Shown here piece by piece: positions 9,301 to 16,271 of a stretch of DNA of 64,000 nucleotides. The position numbers and the translations under genes are program-made. The stretch's first letter is position 1. Every line of letters starts with the position of its first letter. The DNA is from Winogradskyella echinorum. Its GTDB lineage: Bacteria; Bacteroidota; Bacteroidia; Flavobacteriales; Flavobacteriaceae. The notes under the pieces were generated by a model. It was not told where the DNA came from and did no database searches. It saw nothing but the letters and a program-made list of their open reading frames with translations. Location: the NCBI RefSeq assembly GCF_014297365.1, contig NZ_JACOQD010000001.1, positions 1,550,001 to 1,614,000 of the forward strand, given 5' to 3'.

Positions 9301-9765
9301 CATAATAAGCGTTGCCATAGCATATACTTCTGTCTCTACAGCATTAAACCAAAAAGAATCTGTAAATGTAAAGGCTAAACTGCCTACTAACGCACTTCCT
9401 AATATAGCATAGGCTTTACCTGGATTTTCTTCTTTTTTATACTTTACTAGTTTTACTAATAATAAGCTAATAGTCCAAAACATAAAGAGAATAGTAAAAG
9501 CACTTGCAACAGCACTCATCATATTCATTATCATACCTATTTGAGAAGGTTCTAACGCAAATATTGAGAAAAATGCTCCTAACATTTGAAAAAGTGGAGC
9601 TCCAGGTGGATGCCCAACTTGTAATTTTGAAGACGTTAAAATATATTCTCCTGCGTCCCAAAAACTAACAGTTGGTTCTATAGTAAGTGCATAAACCGTA
9701 AATGCTACTGCAAAAACAAACCATCCTAAAATGGCATTCCACTTTTTAAAGTTAAAATCTGTCAT
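6355..9765 (-). CDS. DUF2723 multi-pass membrane protein
   Basis: 1136 residues. The N-terminal part is a polytopic membrane domain (segments from residue 14 to about 320 and again at about 560-680) with the DUF2723 hallmark 'SFWDAGEYILTSSKLQVGHPPGAPLF' region near residue 33. That acidic loop between the first membrane helices resembles GT-C fold glycosyltransferases of the protein O-mannosyltransferase type. The C-terminal 450 or so residues are soluble, with 'TIGDNDSFPLWYLQ' and a helical tetratricopeptide-like end. The family is typical of Bacteroidota and its function is not settled; a lipid-linked-sugar transferase acting at the periplasmic face is the most reasonable inference. It is cotranscribed with a polysaccharide deacetylase. 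Confidence 0.85.
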   Translation of the reverse strand: MTDFNFKKWNAILGWFVFAVAFTVYALTIEPTVSFWDAGEYILTSSKLQVGHPPGAPLFQMLGAFFSIFALEPSQIGMIMNMMSAVASAFTILFMFWTISLLLVKLVKYKKEENPGKAYAILGSALVGSLAFTFTDSFWFNAVETEVYAMATLIMAVMFYLALRWEQDMDTSRGNRWLILIAFVIGLSFGVHFMGLLTIPAIGLIYYFKNYKTITVKNFIIANIASAAILLFIFKLLLPSTLKLFGYLEVFFVNSIGLPFNSGTIITGLMVIGLFYFGLNYTKKKGMLHANTLVLCLMFIFIGFSSWMMLPIRANANVIINENDPSDARELLAYYNLEQYPETHLFYGPQFTEVYSGADKDEPYIDDKKNYERDEELGKYVVINDWKGSKQNYNHEHASVLPRMWSSEHAENYMMFTGLIEFKANPNIQTQARRQALNAGLPEEQANQYALQEKRQFDQIINDFKMRIAQGEIDYEDYNNFLKRYGQQYLIVEKPSFGDNLAYMFQYQFGYMYWRYFMWNFTGRQNDIQGKYDDFNGNWISGIKFLDEIHLGMSQDNLPTDVLENKARNTYYFLPLLLGLIGFFFLLNVDKKRFWVLLVFFLLTGIAIQFYTNVRPFEPRERDYSVVGSFYVFAIWIGFGVYALYDILKSSIKTKLLAPVITLVCIIIVPGILAANNWDDHDRSGKYTANAMARKYLESCAPNAILFTIGDNDSFPLWYLQEIEGVRTDVRVVNTSLFQTDWYIDQMKRKAYESDPIPSKLTHKQYRAGTRDITIYREINEQIANDTLPIKDFMDFVSSEKPNTKFRYVIEKQGDDPEGYPKYILNSNYFPTRNISIPVNKAEVLKNGLVQAKDADKIEDNLYARIGGSYIYKHRLLMLDIIANNNWERPIYFTGGAFSDEDYIWLKDYLQLDGMCYKLVPIKTPVDRANPYDMGRVDPDLMYNMVKDWEWGGSENDIYLDIESRRNGITYRGNLARLIEQLINEDKLDKAEEIADIAMEKMPVDKFGFYSLLEPYISAYYEIGNVEKGRALFKDVAKKYQENLVYYSGLSIENQERKVGEEIYLDIQRYRALVDILVIYNDKDFALEETKTFNSYFSLFDELMSRYSEEEAPQIPEDLDLNTTVKDTIKNLSPEQ

Positions 9766-9866
9766 AAAAACCTAGCTTATTAATGCTGGCGAATTTACTA
9801 ATTATTATAGTAATGCCTACGTTTTTAAGTTAACGTTAAGTATTTTTAATTATTTTCTTGATTTTT

Positions 9867-9897
9867 TTTGCCCAAATAAAACTTTGTTTTAAATTTG
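9867..9897 (+). promoter_or_regulatory. Promoter of tRNA-Gln
   Basis: TTTG at 9867-9870 and TAAATTTG at 9890-9897, spaced 19 bases, match the Bacteroidota sigma-A consensus (TTTG/TAnnTTTG) exactly. Transcription would start a few bases upstream of the tRNA at 9914. Confidence 0.75.
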
Positions 9898-9913
9898 CAA
9901 CCTCTTTTGAGAT

Positions 9914-9987
9914 TGGCCCATGGTGTAACTGGCTAACACATCGGTTTTTGGTACCGAAGAGTCTAGGTTCGAAACCTAGTGGGCCAA
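9914..9987 (+). tRNA. tRNA-Gln (anticodon TTG)
   Basis: A 74-base cloverleaf. The acceptor arm TGGCCCA pairs fully with TGGGCCA (9980-9986), with discriminator A at 9987. The anticodon stem TCGGT/ACCGA encloses the seven-base loop TTTTGGT, giving anticodon TTG (Gln). The T arm is CTAGG-TTCGAAA-CCTAG. CCA is not encoded. The gene has its own promoter and a following hairpin terminator, so it is a monocistronic tRNA unit. Confidence 0.95.
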
Positions 9988-9996
9988 CAAAAGTTT

Positions 9997-10030
9997 AAAT
10001 CCTAATTCAGTAATGAGTTAGGATTTTTCT
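9997..10030 (+). terminator. Terminator of tRNA-Gln
   Basis: AAATCCTAA pairs with TTAGGATTT (10018-10026) across a 12-base loop and is followed by a T-rich run. It begins 10 bases after the tRNA. Confidence 0.75.
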
Positions 10031-10048
10031 TTTTTATTAAGAATTTAA

Positions 10049-10105
10049 TGGGTTGAGTGGTTTATGCAGAGCCTAGATGCAGTAAAACCTATTGAGCCAA
10101 CCAGA
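10049..10105 (+). pseudogene. Decayed tRNA-Gln-like remnant
   Basis: AGAGCCTAG...AAAACCTATTGAGCCAAC at about 10067-10102 aligns with AGAGTCTAG...GAAACCTAGTGGGCCAAC of the intact tRNA-Gln. The anticodon arm and most of the D arm are missing, and the acceptor stem no longer pairs. It is followed by a hairpin resembling the first tRNA's terminator. I read this as the 3' half of a tandem duplicate that has degenerated. It is unlikely to produce a functional tRNA. Confidence 0.5.
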
Positions 10106-10108
10106 AAA

Positions 10109-10140
10109 AAAATCCTAACCAATTTACGCTTAGGATTTTT
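10109..10140. terminator. Second hairpin terminator, shared with the Usp gene
   Basis: AAAATCCTAA pairs with TTAGGATTTT around a short loop, with A- and T-runs on either side. It is nearly identical in stem to the terminator at 9997-10026. It lies 24 bases beyond the stop of the minus-strand universal stress gene and could terminate both directions. Confidence 0.65.
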
Positions 10141-10163
10141 CAATTTATTGCGGTTTATAAAAA

Positions 10164-10988
10164 TTAAATCTTAAAGGTTATTACTGGTCTTTTAGCATGG
10201 TTAACTAAATCTTCACTAATACTGCTATTAAAGAAATGAGCAATGCCTTGTCGTCCGTGTGTGCTTATACCAATTAAATCTGCATCAATATCTTTAGAGA
10301 AGTTTAATATGCCTTGTTCTACAGTTGTATCGTTATGTATTGTAATGGTGTAGTTATCATAAGTTTGTCCGGCAATAAAATCATTTATGCGCGCATTGGC
10401 ATCATATGTGGTCATAAAATTATTTGCAGTATTAACCATTAAGAGATGAATCTTAGAGTTAAATGCTTTTGCGAATTCAACAGCTTGTTTGTAAGTTTCT
10501 TTGTTGTCGTTTTTAAAATCTGAAGCAAATACAAAATCAGAAACATCAAAAGATTGGTGTTCGTTCTTTATAACTAAAACTGGTACAATAGAGGTTCGTA
10601 CTACTTTCTCTGCATTAGAACCCACAAACATTTCTTTAAGGCCTGTTGCTCCGTGAGACCCCATAACAATTAAATCAATGTCATACTCTTTGCAAGCATC
10701 TTTAATTTCATTAAATGTAATATCTGCTTTAACTGTTTCGTGTACAGTAATACCTTCTAAAAAATCACTCGCCAATAAATCTTCAAACTTTTTATGAGCC
10801 AACTTCATAAAGAATAAAGCTTCTGGTATATCACTTTGTACGGCACCAGGATCTATTTGTTGCATTGGTATTTCCATCATGTGTAATAAATAGATTTCGG
10901 CTTCGTGTCTTTTAGCAAGCATTGCAGCTACTTTTAATGCATTTTCCGCTTGTTCTGAAAAATCGGTGGGAACTAAAATTTTATTCAT
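10164..10988 (-). CDS. Universal stress protein, tandem UspA domains
   Basis: 274 residues made of two Usp domains (about 1-143 and 148-274). The first has the ATP-binding G-2x-G-9x-G-S pattern in 'GSHGATGLKEMFVGSNAEKV' and starts 'MNKILVPTDFSEQAENAL', typical of Usp. The second retains 'STHGRQG' but its later glycine/serine positions are altered ('FFNSSISEDLVNHAKRPVI'), so it may bind nucleotide less well. The protein is soluble, with no signal peptide. Tandem Usps act in stress survival, but specific partners are unknown. It is transcribed alone, away from rimP. Confidence 0.92.
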   Translation of the reverse strand: MNKILVPTDFSEQAENALKVAAMLAKRHEAEIYLLHMMEIPMQQIDPGAVQSDIPEALFFMKLAHKKFEDLLASDFLEGITVHETVKADITFNEIKDACKEYDIDLIVMGSHGATGLKEMFVGSNAEKVVRTSIVPVLVIKNEHQSFDVSDFVFASDFKNDNKETYKQAVEFAKAFNSKIHLLMVNTANNFMTTYDANARINDFIAGQTYDNYTITIHNDTTVEQGILNFSKDIDADLIGISTHGRQGIAHFFNSSISEDLVNHAKRPVITFKI

Positions 10989-11046
10989 TGATGTTGTTTT
11001 TTTGTTAGTCTTATAAATTTAAGAAAATAAATCCACTTTACGAAGC

Positions 11047-11078
11047 TTTGAAAAATCAATAAAAATGTTGTATATTTG
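11047..11078 (+). promoter_or_regulatory. Promoter of rimP-nusA-infB
   Basis: TTTG at 11047-11050 and TATATTTG at 11071-11078 with 20 bases between. Initiation would fall near 11085, giving a leader of about 58 bases that contains the hairpin at 11107-11127. Confidence 0.7.
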
Positions 11079-11106
11079 CACCGTTGTTTACTAAAAATAA
11101 ATAAGC

Positions 11107-11132
11107 GAGAGGACGAAAAGTCCTCTCTTTTT
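11107..11132 (+). promoter_or_regulatory. Terminator-like hairpin in the rimP leader
   Basis: GAGAGGAC pairs perfectly with GTCCTCTC around the loop GAAAA, and the stem is followed at once by TTTTT. It is placed between the promoter and the rimP start codon (11143), so it can act as an attenuator, or as an RNA element controlling translation of an operon that encodes NusA, a factor which itself affects termination. Confidence 0.65.
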
Positions 11133-11142
11133 ATATCAAATA

Positions 11143-11607
11143 ATGTTTAAGAAAATAGTAGAAGACTTATTACAAACGGCATTAGAAGAAAGACAAGATT
11201 TGTTCTTAATAGATTTTAGTTTGTCTAGTGATAATGCCATTAAAATTGTAATAGATGGTGATAATGGTGTTTTGGTCGAAGACTGTATGTTTATAAGCAG
11301 AGCGATTGAGCATAATATAGATAGAGATGAACACGATTTTTCTTTAGAAGTATTATCATCTGGTGCAGCAACGCCTTTAACTTTACCTAGACAATACCAC
11401 AAGCATGTAGGTCGAAATCTAGAAATTAAGACTTTAGATAGTCAAAATTTTGAAGGTGAACTTACAGCAGTAAATGAAGAGGGTGTGGTTTTAAACTGGA
11501 AAGCACGAGAACCAAAACCTGTAGGGAAAGGAAAAGTAACTGTAGCTAAACAAGCCAATGTTGCTTTCGATAATATTAAAGAAGCAAAAGTTAAAATAAA
11601 ATTTTAA
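11143..11607 (+). CDS. rimP: Ribosome maturation factor RimP
   Basis: 154 residues, the standard length. RimP is a cytoplasmic factor needed for 30S subunit maturation. The N-terminal domain shows 'LIDFSLSSDNAIKIVIDGDNGVLVEDCMFISRAIE' and 'DFSLEVLSSGAATPLTLPRQY', matching the conserved 'EVSSPG...PL' segment, with the Sm-like C-terminal domain after residue 85. It is the first gene of the conserved rimP-nusA-infB operon; nusA starts 12 bases later. Confidence 0.93.
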   Translation: MFKKIVEDLLQTALEERQDLFLIDFSLSSDNAIKIVIDGDNGVLVEDCMFISRAIEHNIDRDEHDFSLEVLSSGAATPLTLPRQYHKHVGRNLEIKTLDSQNFEGELTAVNEEGVVLNWKAREPKPVGKGKVTVAKQANVAFDNIKEAKVKIKF

Positions 11608-11619
11608 TTCATATCAGTT

Positions 11620-12852
11620 ATGGAAAATGTAGCGTTAATTGAATCATTTTCAGAATTTAAAGACGACAAATTAATAGATAGAGTTACGCTAATGGCGATT
11701 CTTGAAGATGTATTACGTAATGCATTAAAGAAGAAATATGGTGATGACGATAATTTTGATATCATTATAAATCCAGATAAAGGAGATTTAGAAATTTGGA
11801 GAAACCGTATTGTTGTAGCTAATGGTGAAGTCGAAGAACCAAACCAAGAGATTGAATTATCTGAGGCTCAAAAAATAGAACCAGATTTTGAAGTTGGTGA
11901 AGATGTTGCTGAGGAAGTAAAACTGATTGATTTAGGTCGTCGTTCAATTTTAGCATTAAGACAAAACTTAATTTCTAAAATCCATGAGCATGATAATACA
12001 AATATATACAAGCACTTTAAGGAATTAGAAGGCGAAATATATACAGCAGAGGTACATCACATTCGTCATAGAGCAATTATTTTGTTAGATGACGATGGTA
12101 ACGAAATTATACTTCCAAAGGACAGACAAATTCCTTCAGATTTCTTTAGAAAAGGTGAAAATGTTAGAGGAATTATAGAAAGCGTAGAATTAAAAGGAAG
12201 TAAACCAGCAATTATAATGTCTAGAACATCACCATTGTTCTTAGAAAAATTATTTGAACAGGAAATCCCTGAAGTTTTTGACGGTTTAATTACTGTTAAA
12301 AAAGTAGTTCGTATTCCTGGTGAGAAAGCAAAAGTAGCGGTAGATTCTTACGATGATAGAATAGACCCTGTTGGAGCTTGTGTTGGTATGAAAGGTTCTA
12401 GAATTCACGGAATTGTTCGTGAATTAGGAAATGAAAACATTGATGTTATTAATTACACCAACAATATTCAATTGTTTGTGACAAGAGCATTAAGTCCGGC
12501 AAGAGTAACCTCTTTAAAATTAGATGAAGAGAATATGCGCGCTGAGGTGCTATTAAAACCAGAAGAAGTATCAAAAGCCATCGGTAGAGGTGGTCACAAT
12601 ATTCGTTTAGCTGGTCAATTAACAGGTTACGAGATAGATGTATTTAGAGAAGGAGCAGAAGAAGATGTTGAATTAAAAGAATTCTCTGATGAAATTGAAG
12701 AATGGATTATTTCAGAATTTAGCAAAGCTGGTTTAGATACAGCAAAAAGTATCTTAGAACAAGATGTTGCTGATTTAGTGAAGCGTACAGATTTAGAAGA
12801 AGAAACTATAGAAGAAGTTATCAGAATTCTAAAAGAAGAATTTGAAGACTAA
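11620..12852 (+). CDS. nusA: Transcription termination/antitermination factor NusA
   Basis: 410 residues: N-terminal RNA polymerase-binding domain (1 to about 125), an S1 RNA-binding domain (about 130-200, 'GEIYTAEVHHIRHRAIILLDDDGNEIILPK') and two KH domains (about 225-345, including 'GACVGMKGSRIHGIVRELGNENIDVI' and 'EEVSKAIGRGGHNIRLAGQLTGYEIDV'). It lacks the long acidic repeat region of E. coli NusA and ends in a short acidic tail, as usual for Bacteroidota. It lies between rimP and infB in the canonical order. Confidence 0.96.
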   Translation: MENVALIESFSEFKDDKLIDRVTLMAILEDVLRNALKKKYGDDDNFDIIINPDKGDLEIWRNRIVVANGEVEEPNQEIELSEAQKIEPDFEVGEDVAEEVKLIDLGRRSILALRQNLISKIHEHDNTNIYKHFKELEGEIYTAEVHHIRHRAIILLDDDGNEIILPKDRQIPSDFFRKGENVRGIIESVELKGSKPAIIMSRTSPLFLEKLFEQEIPEVFDGLITVKKVVRIPGEKAKVAVDSYDDRIDPVGACVGMKGSRIHGIVRELGNENIDVINYTNNIQLFVTRALSPARVTSLKLDEENMRAEVLLKPEEVSKAIGRGGHNIRLAGQLTGYEIDVFREGAEEDVELKEFSDEIEEWIISEFSKAGLDTAKSILEQDVADLVKRTDLEEETIEEVIRILKEEFED

Positions 12853-12939
12853 TACCATCTTATATTTTTAAAATGTTTTAATTAACATTTTGAAGTTGAA
12901 TAGGTATCATATATATTTAAGTTATATTACAGGCAATTT

Positions 12940-15651
12940 ATGGCTCAAACAAGATTAAATAAGGTATTAAGGGAATTAAACATCTCTATCGATCGTGCTG
13001 TGGATTTTTTAGAATCCAAAGGTATCGAGGTAGAGAAAAGTCCTAATACCAAAATTTCGCAAGAGGTTTACGATACGCTTTCTGATGAATTTCAGACAGA
13101 TGCTACTAAGCGTGAAAAAGCTCAAGAAGTAAGTGAAGCTAAACTCAAAGAGAAAGAGGCACTTAGAGAAAAACGCGAACGCGAAATTGAAGAAAAACAA
13201 AAAGAAGAAGAAGCTGTAAAAGAGCCAATAGTAAAGGCAAAAGCCGACTTAAGTGGTCCTAAAAAAGTTGGTAAAATCGACTTGGATAAAGGTAAGGCAG
13301 TTAAAAAAGAAGCATCTAAACCTGCCGAAGTTAAAGAAACTCCAAAGGCTAAAACTGAAGAGCCAAAGAAAAAGCCTGAAGTTAAAAAGGTTGAGCCTAA
13401 AATAGAAAAAGAAGCGGAAGTTAAAAAATCAGCAAAAAAAGAAGAGAAAGCTAAAGTTGATGAAGCTAAAGCTGCAGAGCCGGTAGAAGAAACGCTAAAA
13501 ACAAAATACAAAAAGCTTACAGGTCCAATAACGACAGGGAAGAAAATTGATCTTTCGCAGTTTAATAAACCTAAAAAGAAGAAAGAAGATAAGCCAGCAG
13601 CCTCAGGTGATGCTAATAAGCGTAAAAGACGTCGTATTAGTAAAGCAGGAGATAATAATTCTGGTGGAAAACCAAACTACGATAATAGACGTAGTGGCGG
13701 AAAAGGTAGAGGTAATTCTAGACCAAAAGTGGTTAAGGAAGAGCCTAGTGAAGAAGAAGTACAAAAGCAAATCCGTGAAACTTTAGAGAAACTTCAAGGA
13801 AAGTCTAATAAAGGTAAAGGAGCTAAATACAGAAGAGAGAAAAGAGATCAACACCGTCAACAAACGGAAATCGATCAAGAAATAGCAGCAGCAGAAAGTA
13901 AAACCATTAAAGTAACAGAATTTGTTACTGTAAGTGAAATTGCTACTATGATGGAAGTTGGTGTTACTGAAGTTATTTCAGCATGTATGTCTTTAGGAAT
14001 GATGGTTACCATGAACCAAAGATTAGATGCAGAAACACTTACTATAGTAGCAGAAGAGTTTGGTTTTGGAGTAGAATTTATTACAGCAGATATTGAAGAA
14101 TCAATAGAAGAATTTGTTGATGACCCTAAAGATTTAAAGCCTCGTGCACCTATTGTTACTGTAATGGGTCACGTAGATCATGGTAAAACATCTTTACTTG
14201 ATTACATACGTGAAGAAAATGTAATCGCAGGTGAATCTGGTGGAATTACACAGCATATTGGTGCATATGGTGTAGAGCTAGAAGATGGACAAAAGATTGC
14301 ATTCTTAGATACACCAGGTCACGAAGCCTTTACAGCGATGCGTGCTCGTGGTGCTCAAGTTACGGATATTGCCATTATTGTTGTGGCGGCAGATGATGCT
14401 ATTATGCCACAAACAAAAGAAGCAATTTCACATGCTCAGGCAGCAGGAGTTCCAATAGTATTTGCCATTAATAAAATTGATAAGCCAGATGCTAATCCAG
14501 AAAAAGTAAAAGAGCAATTAGCAGCAATGAATCTTTTAGTAGAAGATTGGGGAGGGAAAATTCAATCTCACGATATTTCTGCTAAAATGGGAACAGGTGT
14601 TAAAGAATTACTAGAAAAAGTATTGCTTGAGGCTGAATTATTAGAACTTAAAGCTAACCCTAACAAACCGGCAATTGGTACTGTCGTAGAAGCTTACTTA
14701 GATAAAGGTAGAGGATATGTCTCAACTATATTAGTACAAGCTGGTACATTAAGAGTAGGTGATTATGTCTTAGCAGGGAAAAATAGTGGTAAGGTAAAAG
14801 CTATGCAAGACGAACGTGGTAAGGATGTAGCTGCAGCTGGTCCTGCAACTCCGGTGTCTATTCTTGGTTTAGATGGTGCTCCACAGGCAGGTGATAAGTT
14901 TAATGTCTTCGAAGATGAACGTGAGGCAAAACAAATAGCAACCAAGCGTACACAATTACAACGTGAGCAGTCTGTAAGAACGCAACGTCATATTACATTA
15001 GATGAAATCGGTAGACGTATTGCACTTGGTGATTTCCAAGAGTTAAATATTATCCTTAAAGGTGATGTAGATGGATCTGTTGAAGCTTTAACCGATTCAT
15101 TCCAAAAATTATCTACTGAAGAAATTCAGGTTAATATTATACATAAAGGTGTTGGTGCCATTACAGAAAGTGATGTGTTATTAGCAACAGCTTCAGATGC
15201 AATTATTGTAGGATTTAATGTGAGACCAGTAGGTAACGCAAGAATGATTGCAGATAAAGAAGAAATTGATATCAGAACATACTCAATTATCTATGCAGCT
15301 ATTAATGATCTTAAAGATGCAATGGAAGGTATGTTATCGCCAGAAGTAAAAGAAGAAGTTACTGGTACAGCTGAAATTAGAGAAATATTTAAAGTTTCTA
15401 AAATTGGAAATATAGCAGGTTGTATGGTAATGAATGGTAAAATCTATAGAAAATCTGGAATTAGAATTATTAGAGACGGTGTCGTTGTTCATACAGGTGA
15501 ATTAGAGGCTCTAAAACGTTTTAAAGATGATGTTAAAGAGGTGGCTAAAGGCTATGATTGTGGTATGCAAATTAAAGGATTCAATGATATTGCAATCGGA
15601 GACGTTGTTGAGGCGTTCGAAGAAGTAGAAATAAAGAAGAAATTGAAATAG
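12940..15651 (+). CDS. infB: Translation initiation factor IF-2
   Basis: 903 residues. The N-terminus holds an IF2_N helical unit ('[24 protein letters not shown]'), then about 230 residues of low-complexity Lys/Glu/Ala sequence, which is usual for IF2. The GTPase domain has G1 'GHVDHGKTS' near residue 409, G3 'DTPGHEAF' near 457, G4 'NKID' near 510 and 'SAKMGTG' near 547, followed by IF2 domains II-IV. IF2 places initiator tRNA on the 30S subunit. An 87-base spacer separates it from nusA, so it may have additional RNA-level control. Confidence 0.97.
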   Translation: MAQTRLNKVLRELNISIDRAVDFLESKGIEVEKSPNTKISQEVYDTLSDEFQTDATKREKAQEVSEAKLKEKEALREKREREIEEKQKEEEAVKEPIVKAKADLSGPKKVGKIDLDKGKAVKKEASKPAEVKETPKAKTEEPKKKPEVKKVEPKIEKEAEVKKSAKKEEKAKVDEAKAAEPVEETLKTKYKKLTGPITTGKKIDLSQFNKPKKKKEDKPAASGDANKRKRRRISKAGDNNSGGKPNYDNRRSGGKGRGNSRPKVVKEEPSEEEVQKQIRETLEKLQGKSNKGKGAKYRREKRDQHRQQTEIDQEIAAAESKTIKVTEFVTVSEIATMMEVGVTEVISACMSLGMMVTMNQRLDAETLTIVAEEFGFGVEFITADIEESIEEFVDDPKDLKPRAPIVTVMGHVDHGKTSLLDYIREENVIAGESGGITQHIGAYGVELEDGQKIAFLDTPGHEAFTAMRARGAQVTDIAIIVVAADDAIMPQTKEAISHAQAAGVPIVFAINKIDKPDANPEKVKEQLAAMNLLVEDWGGKIQSHDISAKMGTGVKELLEKVLLEAELLELKANPNKPAIGTVVEAYLDKGRGYVSTILVQAGTLRVGDYVLAGKNSGKVKAMQDERGKDVAAAGPATPVSILGLDGAPQAGDKFNVFEDEREAKQIATKRTQLQREQSVRTQRHITLDEIGRRIALGDFQELNIILKGDVDGSVEALTDSFQKLSTEEIQVNIIHKGVGAITESDVLLATASDAIIVGFNVRPVGNARMIADKEEIDIRTYSIIYAAINDLKDAMEGMLSPEVKEEVTGTAEIREIFKVSKIGNIAGCMVMNGKIYRKSGIRIIRDGVVVHTGELEALKRFKDDVKEVAKGYDCGMQIKGFNDIAIGDVVEAFEEVEIKKKLK

Positions 15652-15674
15652 TAATTTCAATTATAGACGTAAAA

Positions 15675-15703
15675 AAACCGACAAGTTATTGTCGGTTTTT
15701 TTT
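15675..15703. terminator. Bidirectional terminator after infB
   Basis: AAACCGACAA and TTGTCGGTTT form a strong stem with a short loop, flanked by an A-run on the left and a T-run of eight on the right. It ends the rimP-nusA-infB operon and can also end the minus-strand SPOR gene, whose stop lies about 20 bases further on. Confidence 0.85.
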
Positions 15704-15722
15704 ATGCTATAAAATGACAGAT

Positions 15723-16103
15723 TTAGTCATCAGATTTAGGCTGAAGAATATTAGCATACATATATTTTTTCTTAATCTTTACTAGTGCACGGTCAGCTTC
15801 AATTCTTGTGGCAAAATTTCCCACCCAAACCTTGTAATTTGGTGTGTTCCATACAATTTTTGCAGTCCACTCACTATATGAATTTAAAAAATTGGCCTTT
15901 TCGCGTTCAGCTTTATCAGGGTCAACACTTTGATATACTTGTATTTTAAATACTTTAGAAGTCTTAATATCTTTTTTGTATTCTAGTAATTTAACAATAT
16001 CACTATCTTGAGTTACTTTAACTTCCCCTTGTTGAGCATTAGCTGTAAGAGAAATCGCAAACAGAAAGATTACGAAGCTTATGTATTTGGTTTTTAATGT
16101 CAT
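15723..16103 (-). CDS. SPOR domain protein, exported
   Basis: 126 residues. A signal peptide ends after 'ISLTANAQ' near residue 24, followed by a short linker and a SPOR-like domain (about 50-122: 'SKVFKIQVYQSVDPDKAEREKANFL', 'KIVWNTPNYKVWVGNFATRIEADRALVKIKKKY'). SPOR domains bind denuded peptidoglycan glycan strands, often at division sites, so this is probably a periplasmic cell-wall-binding protein. It is monocistronic and divergent from the act operon. Confidence 0.88.
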   Translation of the reverse strand: MTLKTKYISFVIFLFAISLTANAQQGEVKVTQDSDIVKLLEYKKDIKTSKVFKIQVYQSVDPDKAEREKANFLNSYSEWTAKIVWNTPNYKVWVGNFATRIEADRALVKIKKKYMYANILQPKSDD

Positions 16104-16203
16104 AAATTTTACTTTTAAAATACAAAGATATTATATTCAACGTAAATCGGTAAAATATGTTATTTAGAATTGGTATAAATTATGTATTAACAGTTCGCTA
16201 ACA

Positions 16204-16234
16204 TTTCTAAAATCGACTTTAAATATTACTTTTG
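16204..16234 (+). promoter_or_regulatory. Probable promoter of the act-cox operon
   Basis: TTTC at 16204-16207 (one off TTTG) and TACTTTTG at 16227-16234, spaced 19 bases. This is the only good candidate in the divergent spacer before actA. Confidence 0.5.
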
Positions 16235-16271
16235 CATGAGTTTTTATAAACATGTTTTGTTCTCAAATTGA

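Noticed and set aside
12853-12939. Promoter or riboswitch between nusA and infB
   Set aside because: There is a weak AT-rich inverted repeat (AAAATGTTTTAATTAACATTTT) and a distant ATACC/GGTAT pair, but no consensus promoter and no recognisable RNA motif.
13122-13511. Minus-strand open frame opposite infB
   Set aside because: It is an artefact of the Lys/Glu/Ala-rich low-complexity region of IF2 on the other strand.
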